A stretch of DNA of 46,374 nucleotides from the NCBI GenBank assembly GCA_964388665.1, contig CAYMBJ010000028.1, positions 1 through 46,374 on the forward strand, in the 5' to 3' direction. Of this stretch, positions 24,692 to 33,896 are shown piece after piece. Below the pieces are notes generated by a model, which saw nothing but the letters and a program-made list of their open reading frames with translations, made no database searches and was not told the DNA's origin. Position 1 is the stretch's first letter, and each line of letters opens with the position of its first letter. Source of the stretch: CALCCV01 sp964388665 (GTDB taxonomy: Bacteria; Bdellovibrionota; Bdellovibrionia; Bdellovibrionales; Bdellovibrionaceae). A program made the position numbers and the translations under genes.

Positions 24692-25636
24692 CTAGATTCC
24701 TCCGCCAGGACCAGCTCCATTAGAGGTCCCGCTGGTAGCGCCAGTTCCCGCGCCGTTGGCAGCTGCGGTGGGCTTTTCAATATTGTTAGGAAAGTGAATT
24801 GGGACCACTACATTCAATGAATAGGTTTTCCCTTTGCCTTTAGAGCCGCTGTTCTTTTTGACGATCTTAATGCTCACCTCCACGGCCAATGGAAACTTAC
24901 CTTTGGTCGCAGCATCGCCGCCATTGTCCGTTTTCCAATCTTCCACCCAATCCTGTTTGCCTTTGCCAAAATATTTAAGATCAAATTCTGATATGTTCTC
25001 TAGGAGAACATCTTCGGTGCCCCCTTTGTCGACATCTTTATCAACCACCGGGCTGCTTCGCCGAATGAGACACTTGGAAGAAGATTCATCGTCAGCACTG
25101 CGGCAGTCGCGCAACTCATACCCCACTTCGATGTAGTCCGCCTGTCTCTGGCCTTGGGCCATTCGTGGCGAATTGCTCGTTACAAAATTGAGCTTTTCAT
25201 TGGCGCCGAGAAAGTGCGTCTCGGGATTTTCACGCTCCACCTCGCGCTTTATTTCATTTGCCTTATCAGCGTTGGGATCCCCAGGTGATGTGGTTGTGGG
25301 AGGTGTTGTCGTCGGAGGTGTATTGTTTTTTTTCTTATCGTCGGTCTTGATGGCCTTAGCCAGATCTTCGATTTCTTTTTCAAGATCTTTATAGTGAAAG
25401 GCCAATTGAATGTCTCGCTCCATTACCCGGACCGCATCTCTGAGTCTTGAGACATCATCAATTTGTGTCTGTATGGTGCGCTTGTTGCGTAGGGCCCCCT
25501 GTATAGAAATGGCTGTCAAGGTCATGACGATCGCCAATATGCCTATGGCAAGTATCACTTCAATGAGCGTGAATCCTGCAGACGAATGGATTCGTGAGTC
25601 ACATGTTGGTTGATTGGACTTCACGGGAATCCTCAT
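24692..25636 (-). CDS. gspJ: GspJ, minor pseudopilin
   Basis: This 314-residue protein has a prepilin cleavage site SSAG-FTLIEVILAIGILAI (Gly21, Glu26 at +5). The globular domain matches GspJ (RDAVRVMERDIQLAFHYKD; DYIEVGYELRDC...CLIRRSSPVVD). A Pro/Thr-rich insert (NTPPTTTPPTTTSPGDPN, around residue 105) and a Gly/Ala/Ser-rich tail are not typical of enterobacterial GspJ (about 195 aa). It is coupled to gspI by an ATGA overlap. Confidence 0.88.
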   Translation of the reverse strand: MRIPVKSNQPTCDSRIHSSAGFTLIEVILAIGILAIVMTLTAISIQGALRNKRTIQTQIDDVSRLRDAVRVMERDIQLAFHYKDLEKEIEDLAKAIKTDDKKKNNTPPTTTPPTTTSPGDPNADKANEIKREVERENPETHFLGANEKLNFVTSNSPRMAQGQRQADYIEVGYELRDCRSADDESSSKCLIRRSSPVVDKDVDKGGTEDVLLENISEFDLKYFGKGKQDWVEDWKTDNGGDAATKGKFPLAVEVSIKIVKKNSGSKGKGKTYSLNVVVPIHFPNNIEKPTAAANGAGTGATSGTSNGAGPGGGI

Positions 25637-26181
25637 GGTCCCGCTCCGGGACCACCGCCGGCTGCAGAGGTGTCTGAGCCATCGGCTCCAGGAACATTGA
25701 GTCCTTTTTCATAATCAATGAAATAAAGTGTTGATGCGTACTCCACGGGTTTTTTGCCACCGGTGTAAATCACTGTGATCTTTACTTCGCGAATGGCCTC
25801 AGAAAGAATGGTTGTAAATTTCTTCATCATGTCCAAAAAGCTTTGCCGCGTGCCTTCGTCATTTTGTGCCATAATGATGGAGCCAATGTCTGGAAACTCC
25901 AATTTTTTGGATTCGACTCGCCACTTGTAGCCTTTGAATTCGCTACCAAAATCCTCTTCGCGTGGGTCTTCAGGAATCGAAGCGATGGGTTTGTCGCGGT
26001 ACTCCTCTTCGATCTCAAAAATTTTTCGTTGCAAAAGCGCTGTCACCTCAACATTGAATTTGGTCTTCTTTAGGCGCATGAAGCTTCCTGACCAAGAGCT
26101 GTTGACCATCAGCAGTCCGCTGGCAAAGATCATGAGCGCCAGCAAAGTTTCAAGTAATGTAAATCCGCTTTTTGAGCCCAT
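25633..26181 (-). CDS. gspI: GspI, minor pseudopilin
   Basis: This 182-residue protein has a very short leader (MGSKSG) and the pseudopilin helix FTLLETLLALMIFASGLLMVNSSW, with Glu at +5. The leader-to-helix arrangement and its position between gspH and gspJ identify GspI, which starts assembly of the GspI-J-K tip. The C-terminal Gly/Ala/Pro tail (GSDTSAAGGGPGAGP) echoes those of GspJ and GspM in this locus. It overlaps gspJ by 4 nt and lies 39 nt after gspH. Confidence 0.88.
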   Translation of the reverse strand: MGSKSGFTLLETLLALMIFASGLLMVNSSWSGSFMRLKKTKFNVEVTALLQRKIFEIEEEYRDKPIASIPEDPREEDFGSEFKGYKWRVESKKLEFPDIGSIIMAQNDEGTRQSFLDMMKKFTTILSEAIREVKITVIYTGGKKPVEYASTLYFIDYEKGLNVPGADGSDTSAAGGGPGAGP

Positions 26182-26220
26182 ATGAGATTATAACAATGAT
26201 TTCATTGAAAACCAATAAAT

Positions 26221-26901
26221 CTACTTAACGGTTTCAAAATCTTTTAAGGTCTTTGCGCTCTCAATGAGCGTCATTTGCCCAGTGAGAGGATTTATAACAA
26301 AAGACCATGTGAATTTCTTCTTGTCGCCAATCTGAACTATGGCTTTTTCAACAAGACCTTCAGGAGAGTAGTGAACGTAGGCAAGCCCCTCGGTGATAGG
26401 TTCTTTTGTGTAAGCTGTTTCCACAGAAATAATTTGAAAGCCACTGGGAATTTTTTTGGGTTTTTTGAGCACAACAGTGTCGGGACTGAATGGAGGTGGC
26501 TTTGGGTTTTCAGAGTCGCCTTCATTTTCCTGATCGATGTTGTTTCGCTTTTTAAAATCATTCAAAACCTCAAGATCGATGGGGAGAATGCCATTGGCTC
26601 TCTCCACCCAATAGCTTGGGTCCTTTTCATCTAGATTAAATACCAGTCGGGCCGTGGAGTTGGTCAGGCGGGCGCGAGCTCTGACCATTTTTGAAAGCGC
26701 AGGCAGGTGGCGCGCCGTGACCCGCAGTGAGTTGTCTTTTTTAAATAGGCGCGGAATTCCCATGGTTGCCACCGCAGCAATGATGCCCATGACAATGAGC
26801 ACCTCCATCAAAGAAAATCCGTTCGACCTTCTGATCAAAATACCACGCGAGCTTTTCAAGGGAGGCTTATTGGTTGGACGATTCACCTTCTCCTTCATCA
26901 C
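26221..26901 (-). CDS. gspH: GspH, minor pseudopilin
   Basis: This 226-residue protein has the pseudopilin motif RRSNG-FSLMEVLIVMGIIAAVATMG (Gly28, Glu33 at +5) followed by a GspH-type beta domain (SLRVTARHLPALSKMVRARARLTNSTARLVFNLDE). The reading frame starts inside the gspG 3' end (35-nt overlap). A GTG a few codons later (after AAGGAGAAG) is an alternative start that would shorten the leader. It lies between gspG and gspI in the usual order. Confidence 0.87.
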   Translation of the reverse strand: MMKEKVNRPTNKPPLKSSRGILIRRSNGFSLMEVLIVMGIIAAVATMGIPRLFKKDNSLRVTARHLPALSKMVRARARLTNSTARLVFNLDEKDPSYWVERANGILPIDLEVLNDFKKRNNIDQENEGDSENPKPPPFSPDTVVLKKPKKIPSGFQIISVETAYTKEPITEGLAYVHYSPEGLVEKAIVQIGDKKKFTWSFVINPLTGQMTLIESAKTLKDFETVK

Positions 26902-27316
26902 CCCAGATCAGATCTTTGTTAAACGCAGATCCGCCTTCTTTACCATCTTTACCAAGGCTCTTGAGCGTCCAGCTTGAACCATCCAACTCATAGACATAGG
27001 GATTTCCCCAAGGATCTTCGAGCTCTTTTTTCTTAATCAGTGCTTGTGTGAAGTTTGAACAGTTGTCTCCAGAGATCAGGTCATTTAGATTTTTTGGGAT
27101 GCTGTTGCACTCGCTTTGAAACATTTCAATCTGTTCAGCGAGTCTGGCCATTCCCGCTTGGGCCTGACGCTTTTTTGCCTTGTCCTGGCCGCCCATAATT
27201 CGTGGAGCCAACATTCCCAAAATCGTTGCAATGATTCCTAATACGATCAGGATTTCAATCAAAGACATACCTTTGTTATTCTGAAGTGAGCGGGGCAGGT
27301 GTTTTTTCATTCGCAT
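26867..27316 (-). CDS. gspG: GspG, major pseudopilin
   Basis: This 149-residue protein has leader MRMKKHLPRSLQNNKG followed by MSLIEILIVLGIIATILGMLAPRIMG. Cleavage is after Gly16, with Glu at +5 and Met rather than Phe at +1. GQDKAKKRQAQAGMARLAEQIEMF and DPWGNPYVYE are the GspG major-pseudopilin signatures. Between them a Cys pair (SECNSIP...GDNC) replaces the usual YPT.EQGL segment. GspG polymerises into the pseudopilus that pushes cargo through GspD. AAGGA lies 7 nt before the ATG, and a 211-nt leader with a hairpin separates it from gspF. Confidence 0.93.
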   Translation of the reverse strand: MRMKKHLPRSLQNNKGMSLIEILIVLGIIATILGMLAPRIMGGQDKAKKRQAQAGMARLAEQIEMFQSECNSIPKNLNDLISGDNCSNFTQALIKKKELEDPWGNPYVYELDGSSWTLKSLGKDGKEGGSAFNKDLIWGDEGEGESSNQ

Positions 27317-27491
27317 TTGTATTCCTTTTTGCAGTCTTGTGTTCTTAGAAGGTTATCATAACAGAGATCCGGCCTCATTTTATACGCATTTATCAGGTTT
27401 GTCTTGCTGGAGAGCACCACGGAGCTCACCCTTGGTCTTGAAGAAATGTTCAAATCTTTTCTTGATAAATTCATGGACACCGAGCATCGCT

Positions 27492-27513
27492 GGTCCAACG
27501 AAGTGCTTGGACC
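27492..27513 (-). promoter_or_regulatory. Intercistronic hairpin between gspF and gspG
   Basis: GGTCCAA (27492-27498) and TTGGACC (27507-27513) form a perfect 7-bp stem with an 8-nt loop, 14 nt after the gspF stop, inside a 211-nt gap with no ORF I believe in. There is no U-run, so it is more likely an RNA-stability or processing element than a terminator. On the minus strand TATGAT and TATAAA lie further towards gspG and could provide an internal promoter. Confidence 0.4.
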
Positions 27514-27527
27514 TTTATCATCAGAAT

Positions 27528-28742
27528 CTATGCAACATTGGTGAGCTCCATCATTGGTACGAGCACAGCCATAACAATCACGCCGATCATCACGCCCATC
27601 ATGACCGTCACCACCGGACCTATCAGTGACGTGATAGAATCCATCTTGGCTTTGACCTGAAAATCATATGCATCTGAGACCTGGGTGAGCATGTTTTCAA
27701 GATCCCCAGTTTTTTCACCAATATTGACCATGTGGATAACAATGGGTGGAAACTGTCCCGATTTTTTTAGTGGTCCAGAAATCGATTCACCTTCGCTGAT
27801 ATTGCTTCGCGCATTATCGATGGCGAGGGCGATAACATGGTTATTGACGACGTTGCGAACGATTTCCATTGCCATCAACATCGGCACTCCCCCGGCCAAA
27901 AGTGTGGAGAGAGTTCGAGTGAATCGCGACACCGCCACCATCTGCGTCAGCTGCCCAAAAATCGGCAGCTTCAACGAAATGGCGTCCCACTGTTTGGACC
28001 CTTCAGGACTCTTTTTCCAGTTGTTGAACATAAAAAATGCAAAAAATGCGACTGCGAAAATCATATACCAGTAATTCACCATAAAATCGCTGATATCGAT
28101 AATGATGAGAGTGTACCAAGGCAGCTCCAAATCAGGAAAGCTTTCAAAGATCACCACAATTTTTGGAATCAAAAAGGTAAAAAGCCCCACCACCATCAGC
28201 ACCGTCACCACAAGCATGATCACCGGATAGGTGAGTGCGCTTTTGACTTTGGTGCGGAGTTCAGACGCTGACTCAGCAAACTCTGCCAAGCGCATAAGAA
28301 TCACATCCAAACTTCCGGAAGCCTCACCGGCCTCCACCATAGAAATAAAAATTGAGTCGAACACATTTGGATATTTTGCCAGTGCCTTGTAAAAGGGAGT
28401 CCCCTCATTGACGAGATTCTTACAGTCGGCGACGGCCTCCGCCAAAATTGGATTTTCAATTTGTTCTGAAACTGCGGTGAGGGCATCCACTAGGGGAATA
28501 TTGGATTTGACCAGTGTTGCCAGCTGGCGTGTCATGAGCGAAAGATCATGAACAGGCACATTTCCGGTCTTTACTGATTTTTTTCGTTTGCGTGGGTCAC
28601 CTTTTTTTTTGTCCTTGAGGTCCACAACAAAGATGCCATCTTTTTTTAATTTTGAACGGGCGGCACGCAGATTATCGGCATCGACAATGCCCTTTGTTTT
28701 TTTGCCATCTCTGGTGAGGCCTTTGTATTCATAAATCGGCAT
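27528..28742 (-). CDS. gspF: GspF, type II secretion inner-membrane platform protein
   Basis: This 404-residue polytopic protein has two repeated GspF domains. The N-terminal part (MPIYEYKGLTRDGKKTKGIVDADNLRAARSKLKKDGI) is the cytoplasmic domain signature. TM segments lie at about 172-192, 221-242 and 372-395. LATLVKSNIPLVDALTAVSEQ and LSTLLAGGVPMLMAMEIVRN are the paired conserved motifs. It is the integral membrane core that interacts with GspE and GspL. Spacing to gspE is 41 nt. Confidence 0.95.
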   Translation of the reverse strand: MPIYEYKGLTRDGKKTKGIVDADNLRAARSKLKKDGIFVVDLKDKKKGDPRKRKKSVKTGNVPVHDLSLMTRQLATLVKSNIPLVDALTAVSEQIENPILAEAVADCKNLVNEGTPFYKALAKYPNVFDSIFISMVEAGEASGSLDVILMRLAEFAESASELRTKVKSALTYPVIMLVVTVLMVVGLFTFLIPKIVVIFESFPDLELPWYTLIIIDISDFMVNYWYMIFAVAFFAFFMFNNWKKSPEGSKQWDAISLKLPIFGQLTQMVAVSRFTRTLSTLLAGGVPMLMAMEIVRNVVNNHVIALAIDNARSNISEGESISGPLKKSGQFPPIVIHMVNIGEKTGDLENMLTQVSDAYDFQVKAKMDSITSLIGPVVTVMMGVMIGVIVMAVLVPMMELTNVA

Positions 28743-28783
28743 ATCTTTTACCCATATCCTATAAGCCTAGCGTTGGGTAGGCT

Positions 28784-30466
28784 CTAAATGTCGATCTGTG
28801 TATTTGTCAGCACTTCCTCGACCGTGGTGATTCCTTGCAAGACCTTCATGATACCGTGTTCTCGAAAGGTCCTCATGCCCTGTTGTACCGCCAGTTTTTT
28901 AATGGCTGCACCGTCTTTTCTTTGCATCACCGCGCTACGAATATCGTCGTTCACCATCAGCAGTTCGGCAATCAAGGTTCGACCCACATAGCCCTTTTGA
29001 TTGCAGTGATTGCAGCCCACGGGTTTGCAAATGTTGGTGCCCTTGACTTTATCCGGTGTCAAATCCAAGCTCTGCAATTCAAAGGGAGTGGGGCTGTAGG
29101 GAGCCTTGCAATGCGGGCAGAGAACGCGCACGAGACGCTGCGCCAACACTCCAAGTATAGATGTCGCAATCAAAAAGGGCTCAGCACCAATGTCAATGAG
29201 TCGCGGAAAAGCGCCAGTGGCATCATTGGCGTGAATGGTCGAGAGCACCAAGTGACCTGTGAGCGAAGCATTGATGGCAAGCTCCGCGGTCTCTAGGTCG
29301 CGAATCTCTCCCACCATGATGATATCAGGATCTTGACGCAAGAAAGAGCGCAAACCAGCCGCAAAGGTTAAGCCAATCTTTGCATTCACCGGAACTTGCC
29401 CAATGCCTGAGATGCGTTTCTCGACGGGATCTTCGACAGTGAGAATATTTACATCCGGTTTGTTGAGTTTGGTGAGGCAGGCATAAAGGGAGGTGGATTT
29501 ACCAGAACCTGTGGGTCCCGTGACCAACATGATGCCGTAAGAGCGTTCCAGCAGTTCAGAAATGCCTGCCACCGTGTCTTCGGCAAAGCCAATTTGACCC
29601 AACTCCTTTACGGTGCTGGAGCTTTCTTGCAGACGCATCACCAGGCGCTCGCCAAATACAGTCGGCACAGTGGAGAGACGAATATCAATGTCCTTGCCAC
29701 CAAGTTTTAATGGAATTCGTCCATCTTGTGGAAGGCGTTTTTCAGCGATGTTCAGATTGGCCATGACCTTGATCCTGGAGGTGATGGCATTCTGCAGGCG
29801 CTTTGGTGGTTTGAAGACATCATACAAAATACCGTCAATGCGAAAACGCACCACAAGATCTTTTTCGTAAGGTTCAATATGAATATCCGAGGCCTTCTCT
29901 TTGACCGCACGGAACATCAAGGAGTTCACCAAGCGAATCACTGGCGCGTCGTCTTCTCCGGCCTCAAGAAGATCGATGATGGGGTCATCAAGATCGACGT
30001 CGCCCTCTTCGATATCATCTAGACCTTGCAGATTGGAAGTGCTCTTTTCATAGACCCGATTGATGGCATCAATGAGCTTTGGCGCTGTCACTGTGATGGG
30101 CGTGATCTTTTTGCCAAAGAGCACGCGCAGATCGTCCAAGGCCTTCATATTCAGAGGGTTGGAGGTCAACACTGTGACGCTGGTTTGCTCTTCTTTAAAT
30201 GGCAAAATGCCCTGAGAGCGAGAGTAGTTGATGGGAATGTCGCGCACCAAATCTGCGGAGATGTCGTTGTAGGGAACTTCGCGCATGAACTCAATGCCAA
30301 GCTCCTTACAAAGCTCCGCTACCAAATCATCAGCTGATGAAAAGTCCTTTTTCGTGAGCTTTTCCCCAACGGTGGAGTTCTTGGAAAGCGAAGAGTTGGC
30401 CAAAACCACATTGAGTTGCTCCTCGTTCAGTGAAGTTGCCTTTAATAGCAGAGTTGTCACATCCAT
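28784..30466 (-). CDS. gspE: GspE, type II secretion ATPase
   Basis: This 560-residue secretion ATPase has an N1E/N2E domain (about 1-140), Walker A GPTGSGKST (317-325), an Asp box (TVEDPVEK), Walker B with Glu387 (DPDIIMVGEIRD), and the His box (TGHLVLSTIHAND). A zinc tetracysteine follows (Cys450/Cys453 and Cys485/Cys488). All catalytic residues are present. It powers the pseudopilus from the cytoplasm, bound to GspL. The PilB paralogue is similar, but position in the gsp order supports GspE. Confidence 0.96.
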   Translation of the reverse strand: MDVTTLLLKATSLNEEQLNVVLANSSLSKNSTVGEKLTKKDFSSADDLVAELCKELGIEFMREVPYNDISADLVRDIPINYSRSQGILPFKEEQTSVTVLTSNPLNMKALDDLRVLFGKKITPITVTAPKLIDAINRVYEKSTSNLQGLDDIEEGDVDLDDPIIDLLEAGEDDAPVIRLVNSLMFRAVKEKASDIHIEPYEKDLVVRFRIDGILYDVFKPPKRLQNAITSRIKVMANLNIAEKRLPQDGRIPLKLGGKDIDIRLSTVPTVFGERLVMRLQESSSTVKELGQIGFAEDTVAGISELLERSYGIMLVTGPTGSGKSTSLYACLTKLNKPDVNILTVEDPVEKRISGIGQVPVNAKIGLTFAAGLRSFLRQDPDIIMVGEIRDLETAELAINASLTGHLVLSTIHANDATGAFPRLIDIGAEPFLIATSILGVLAQRLVRVLCPHCKAPYSPTPFELQSLDLTPDKVKGTNICKPVGCNHCNQKGYVGRTLIAELLMVNDDIRSAVMQRKDGAAIKKLAVQQGMRTFREHGIMKVLQGITTVEEVLTNTQIDI

Positions 30467-30528
30467 AAAGTCTTAGTTTGTACCTCTCCAAAATGTTTTT
30501 GTGGGGTGTTTAACCATCACCAATACCA

Positions 30529-32916
30529 TCATTCAAATACACCTTCCGTGCTAAATCCGTCCAATTCAGAAGATGTGTCACCACTGGGAGCGAGACCAGG
30601 GTTGTTGGCTGCATTGCTTTTGACAATTTCATCAAGCTTCTTGCCATGGGGATCGACGCCACCAGACTGTTTGATAAAGTCAATGCGCTGATCCAGTTTT
30701 TTAGAGATGATATTTTTATTGTCTTCGCGGTTCTTTAACACCTTCGGTGTTACAAAGACCAAGAGATTGTTCTTTTCGCTTGATGAGAGCTTTGACTTAA
30801 ATAGCCAGCCAATGAGGGGCAGATCCCCCAAAAGTGGCACTTTCATCATCACCTCTTTTAGGTCTTCGCGAATCAGTCCCCCCAGAACGGCGGTGTCGCC
30901 ATCGGGAATGGTGAGAAAGGTTTTGATCTCGCGTTTGTCAATGTTCACCGAGTAGGCGCCACCTGTAGAGCTGGCTGTGCCCGGCTGCTTGGTGGTGAGC
31001 TTGAGATCGAGCTTCACTTCGTTAGATCCAGGGCTAAGGGTGGGTTTGACCGTCAACTCTGTGTCCGCATCATCAAAGCTGGCCTCTGTGGTGCCACCGG
31101 CTCCGCCCGCAGCAAAAACAGTCTTTTCTGAGGTCTTCACCTTTTGCCCGACAATGATTTTGGCCTCTTGGTTGTCCAGTGCCAACACCTGAGGGGTAGA
31201 AAGAATATTGGTTTTGCTGTTCTTCTTTAAAAACGAAATAAAGCTCAGCAAATTGGGCAATTTGATGTCTCGCCCTGAAGCATCCAGCGGATTTTTAACA
31301 CTGATCTCGCCGCTGGCAAAACCCAAGATCACGCCATCGCTGGTGCTGGTGGGGTTAAGAATGTCCGAGAGGGGCAGGCCCAAATTGTAGCCCACTTTTC
31401 CAGATGGAGAATAGAGCTGATAATAACCCACATTCCAGTTGGAGGAGTCTTCGATTTTGATCTCCATGATCACCGTCTCCACATAGACCTGCTGGCGAGG
31501 GATATCGATTTTGTCGAGCAGATTTTTAACCACAGCGAAGTCCTGTTTGCTGGCCGTGATCACCAAAGAGTTGGTGTTCTTATCCGCTGTGACCTTGACA
31601 TCACCACCAAAGAGGCTGGTTCCTGAGGAGGACTCTTCGGTGTTTTGCCGTGGCGGAATGTAGGGACGCGGAACTCCTGGTGTGGATGATGAAGAGGCCG
31701 GAGGCGTGGCATCTTTGACAACACCAGTGAGGGTTTGTTGAATCTTTTCAGCGTCGCCATATTTTACGTAGTACACATAAACGCCACCTGATTCGTCACT
31801 GATGGGAAAGTCCAGCTGCTGGATCAGCTTGCGAACGCGATCAATTCCGGCTTTGTTTCCAGTAACAATGATGGAATTGGTTCTTTCATCAGGAAAGGCA
31901 TTGAAATAACTGGTGCCTTGAGCGGACTGGGTGTTGGCCGCGCCCCCTCTGGGAAAGCGAGGAACACCCGAAGAAAAGCTGCCACCGGATCGCCCACGAG
32001 AGGGAGTGGCGGGCTGGTCTTTGTTGATGATTTTATCGATCAGTTCGGCAATGTCTTTGGATTTTGCGTAGCGCACACGAATCACTTCTAATTGATCTTC
32101 AAAACCAGGCACATCCAACTGCGAAAGAATCTTCATCACGCGGTCCACATTGGACCCCCAGTCAGAGAGAATCAGCGAATTTGTTTGCGGGTAAGGATTC
32201 AATTCGCCCTCATTGGACTGCAGAACTCGCAACTCTCGGTACACCTGCTCAGCAGAAATGTACTTGAGATGAATCACCCGCGTGATCATGATATCAGAGG
32301 TGGGGTAATATGCGCCTGAGTAAGTTTCAATGGCGTCCCGCAGAGCGCGGCGGGCTTGCTTGATCTTTAAAAAATTACCGCTCGGAACAATCGTCAACGC
32401 ATTGGCGGCCAGCGCGCTCAAAAAGGCCTTGTAGGCTTCAGCAACGGTGATCTTGCTTGGGGCAATGATGGTGATCTTGCCGCGGACATTGTTATCCAAG
32501 ATAAAGTTCTTGCCGGTCAATTCACTCATGGCCTTTACAAGGTCTTGAATGTCGACATTGGGAAAGTCAAAAGACTCAATGGTCTCAGGAAAGTTCTCGT
32601 TGGTGATGTCTTGAATGCCAGCTCCGGCAAACTTTTGCTTTTGCTTTTTACTGATGCTGCCGGCTGGGTCCATCTCTTCTGCAGCTGCAGTACCACTGCT
32701 GCCTGCAGATTTTCCGCCAATGCTTCCGGTTGGGCCAGAGTTCCCTGTGTTGCTCGGGGGCGGAGGAGGTATCGGCAGGTCATCGCCACCAAAATCATCG
32801 GGAGGTGGGGGTGGCGGAAAATCATCAAATTGGGCAAAGCTCTGCGATTGCGCCTGCACGAGAAGCATCGTTAAAAAAAAATTTAGGAGTCGCTTCTGCA
32901 TTGATTCTGTCCTCAT
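30529..32916 (-). CDS. gspD: GspD, type II secretion outer-membrane secretin
   Basis: This 795-residue secretin has a signal peptide (MQKRLLNFFLTMLLVQAQSQSFA). An atypical Pro/Gly/Asp-rich segment of about 65 residues follows, then N0 (FDFPNVDIQDLVKAMSELTGKNFILD), N1-N3 domains and the C-terminal secretin domain (QVYVETVIMEIKIEDSSNWNVG; VPLLGDLPLIGWLFKSK). An S-domain-like tail ends the protein. GspD forms the outer-membrane channel. ATG 32916 has GAGGAG upstream; ATG 32901 is an alternative that starts directly at the signal peptide. A linker with Gly/Ser/Arg in N3 (TPSRGRSGGSFSSG) is typical. Confidence 0.95.
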   Translation of the reverse strand: MRTESMQKRLLNFFLTMLLVQAQSQSFAQFDDFPPPPPPDDFGGDDLPIPPPPPSNTGNSGPTGSIGGKSAGSSGTAAAEEMDPAGSISKKQKQKFAGAGIQDITNENFPETIESFDFPNVDIQDLVKAMSELTGKNFILDNNVRGKITIIAPSKITVAEAYKAFLSALAANALTIVPSGNFLKIKQARRALRDAIETYSGAYYPTSDIMITRVIHLKYISAEQVYRELRVLQSNEGELNPYPQTNSLILSDWGSNVDRVMKILSQLDVPGFEDQLEVIRVRYAKSKDIAELIDKIINKDQPATPSRGRSGGSFSSGVPRFPRGGAANTQSAQGTSYFNAFPDERTNSIIVTGNKAGIDRVRKLIQQLDFPISDESGGVYVYYVKYGDAEKIQQTLTGVVKDATPPASSSSTPGVPRPYIPPRQNTEESSSGTSLFGGDVKVTADKNTNSLVITASKQDFAVVKNLLDKIDIPRQQVYVETVIMEIKIEDSSNWNVGYYQLYSPSGKVGYNLGLPLSDILNPTSTSDGVILGFASGEISVKNPLDASGRDIKLPNLLSFISFLKKNSKTNILSTPQVLALDNQEAKIIVGQKVKTSEKTVFAAGGAGGTTEASFDDADTELTVKPTLSPGSNEVKLDLKLTTKQPGTASSTGGAYSVNIDKREIKTFLTIPDGDTAVLGGLIREDLKEVMMKVPLLGDLPLIGWLFKSKLSSSEKNNLLVFVTPKVLKNREDNKNIISKKLDQRIDFIKQSGGVDPHGKKLDEIVKSNAANNPGLAPSGDTSSELDGFSTEGVFE

Positions 32917-32972
32917 CTTGTGTGCTCCTCGTCTCCAGTGGCCTCATCTATAAGTTTAAGGCCGCTATAAAA

Positions 32973-33896
32973 CTATTTAATCGAATAACTCAAATTGGAA
33001 TCGCGTCCGTTTCGCTCCACTGAAATTGCCACTTGGCTTGAGTTCTTTAGTGCATTAAAAAGCTCCATGGCCTGAGCTGGCGAAACCAGATTGGTGCCAT
33101 TGACTCCCTTGATGACATCATTGGGTTGAATTCCCAGCTGTTCATAGATGCTACCTGGCTGGAAATCTAAAATGCGAAAGCCATAAATGTCGCCGTTGGG
33201 CTTTCGCGCAGGTGCACTGCGTGCTTGCATCAGCACGGAAGGAAGATCATTTAAGTATTTAGCCAAATCGGAACGCTTGATTACGAAGTTATTGTCGCCC
33301 ACTTTTTGCACTTCGGTCTTTTCGGGTTTGGGCCCAGCTGCCGGAGCCGCCCCTCCAAGATTGATCTTTGGACCTGTGGCCTTCATCTCAACATATTCGA
33401 GGCGTTCGGTGCTGAGATTGCGAATAAAGGCCTTCATACGCTCGACCTTTTCGAGTACGGCCATGTTGGGAATTTCTTGGCCAACACGATAGGAGACGAT
33501 CTGGTTCTTGCCGCGCAATTCAATGGCGGCAATGGACTTTTCTGGATTGGAGTGCACCAAGGTGCCAATCAGGTTCAGTGGAAAGGCGGTCGGAATCGGT
33601 GGCAAATCTCTTTGTTGATTTGGCACGCCCTCTGCGGGCTTCAGGGGCTCTGGAATTTCGCCTTTAAAGTTGAACAGGTGCCGGTTCATAATCGACAGAT
33701 ACTGACCCTTGTCGATTTCAGGTTCAAAAATGGGCGGTTTCGGCGATGAGGGTGGTGCCTGGCTGGGAATCATCAGGTCACGAAAGTGCAATATGGCCAG
33801 ATCGGCTGAGAAATAACTGAGCGTCATCAGGAATACATAAATGTAGATTCCCTCTAGTGGTGGCCTAGCTGAGATTTTCTTTTTGCCAGCATTCAC
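32973..33896 (-). CDS. gspC: GspC, type II secretion inner-membrane protein
   Basis: This 307-residue protein has an N-terminal TM helix (about 16-34), a Pro-rich linker, the homology region (LPPIPTAFPLNLIGTLVHSNPEKSIAAIELRGKNQIVSYRVGQEI) and a C-terminal PDZ domain (FRILDFQPGSIYEQLGIQPNDVIKGVNG). GspC connects the inner-membrane platform to GspD and selects cargo. It is the first gene of the minus-strand gspCDEFGHIJK block. The start is GTG 33896 with AAGGA about 9 nt upstream. Confidence 0.92.
   Translation of the reverse strand: MNAGKKKISARPPLEGIYIYVFLMTLSYFSADLAILHFRDLMIPSQAPPSSPKPPIFEPEIDKGQYLSIMNRHLFNFKGEIPEPLKPAEGVPNQQRDLPPIPTAFPLNLIGTLVHSNPEKSIAAIELRGKNQIVSYRVGQEIPNMAVLEKVERMKAFIRNLSTERLEYVEMKATGPKINLGGAAPAAGPKPEKTEVQKVGDNNFVIKRSDLAKYLNDLPSVLMQARSAPARKPNGDIYGFRILDFQPGSIYEQLGIQPNDVIKGVNGTNLVSPAQAMELFNALKNSSQVAISVERNGRDSNLSYSIK

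Noticed and set aside
27307..27498. 63-aa frame between gspF and gspG
   Set aside because: No RBS, overlaps the hairpin and the gspG start, composition not protein-like.
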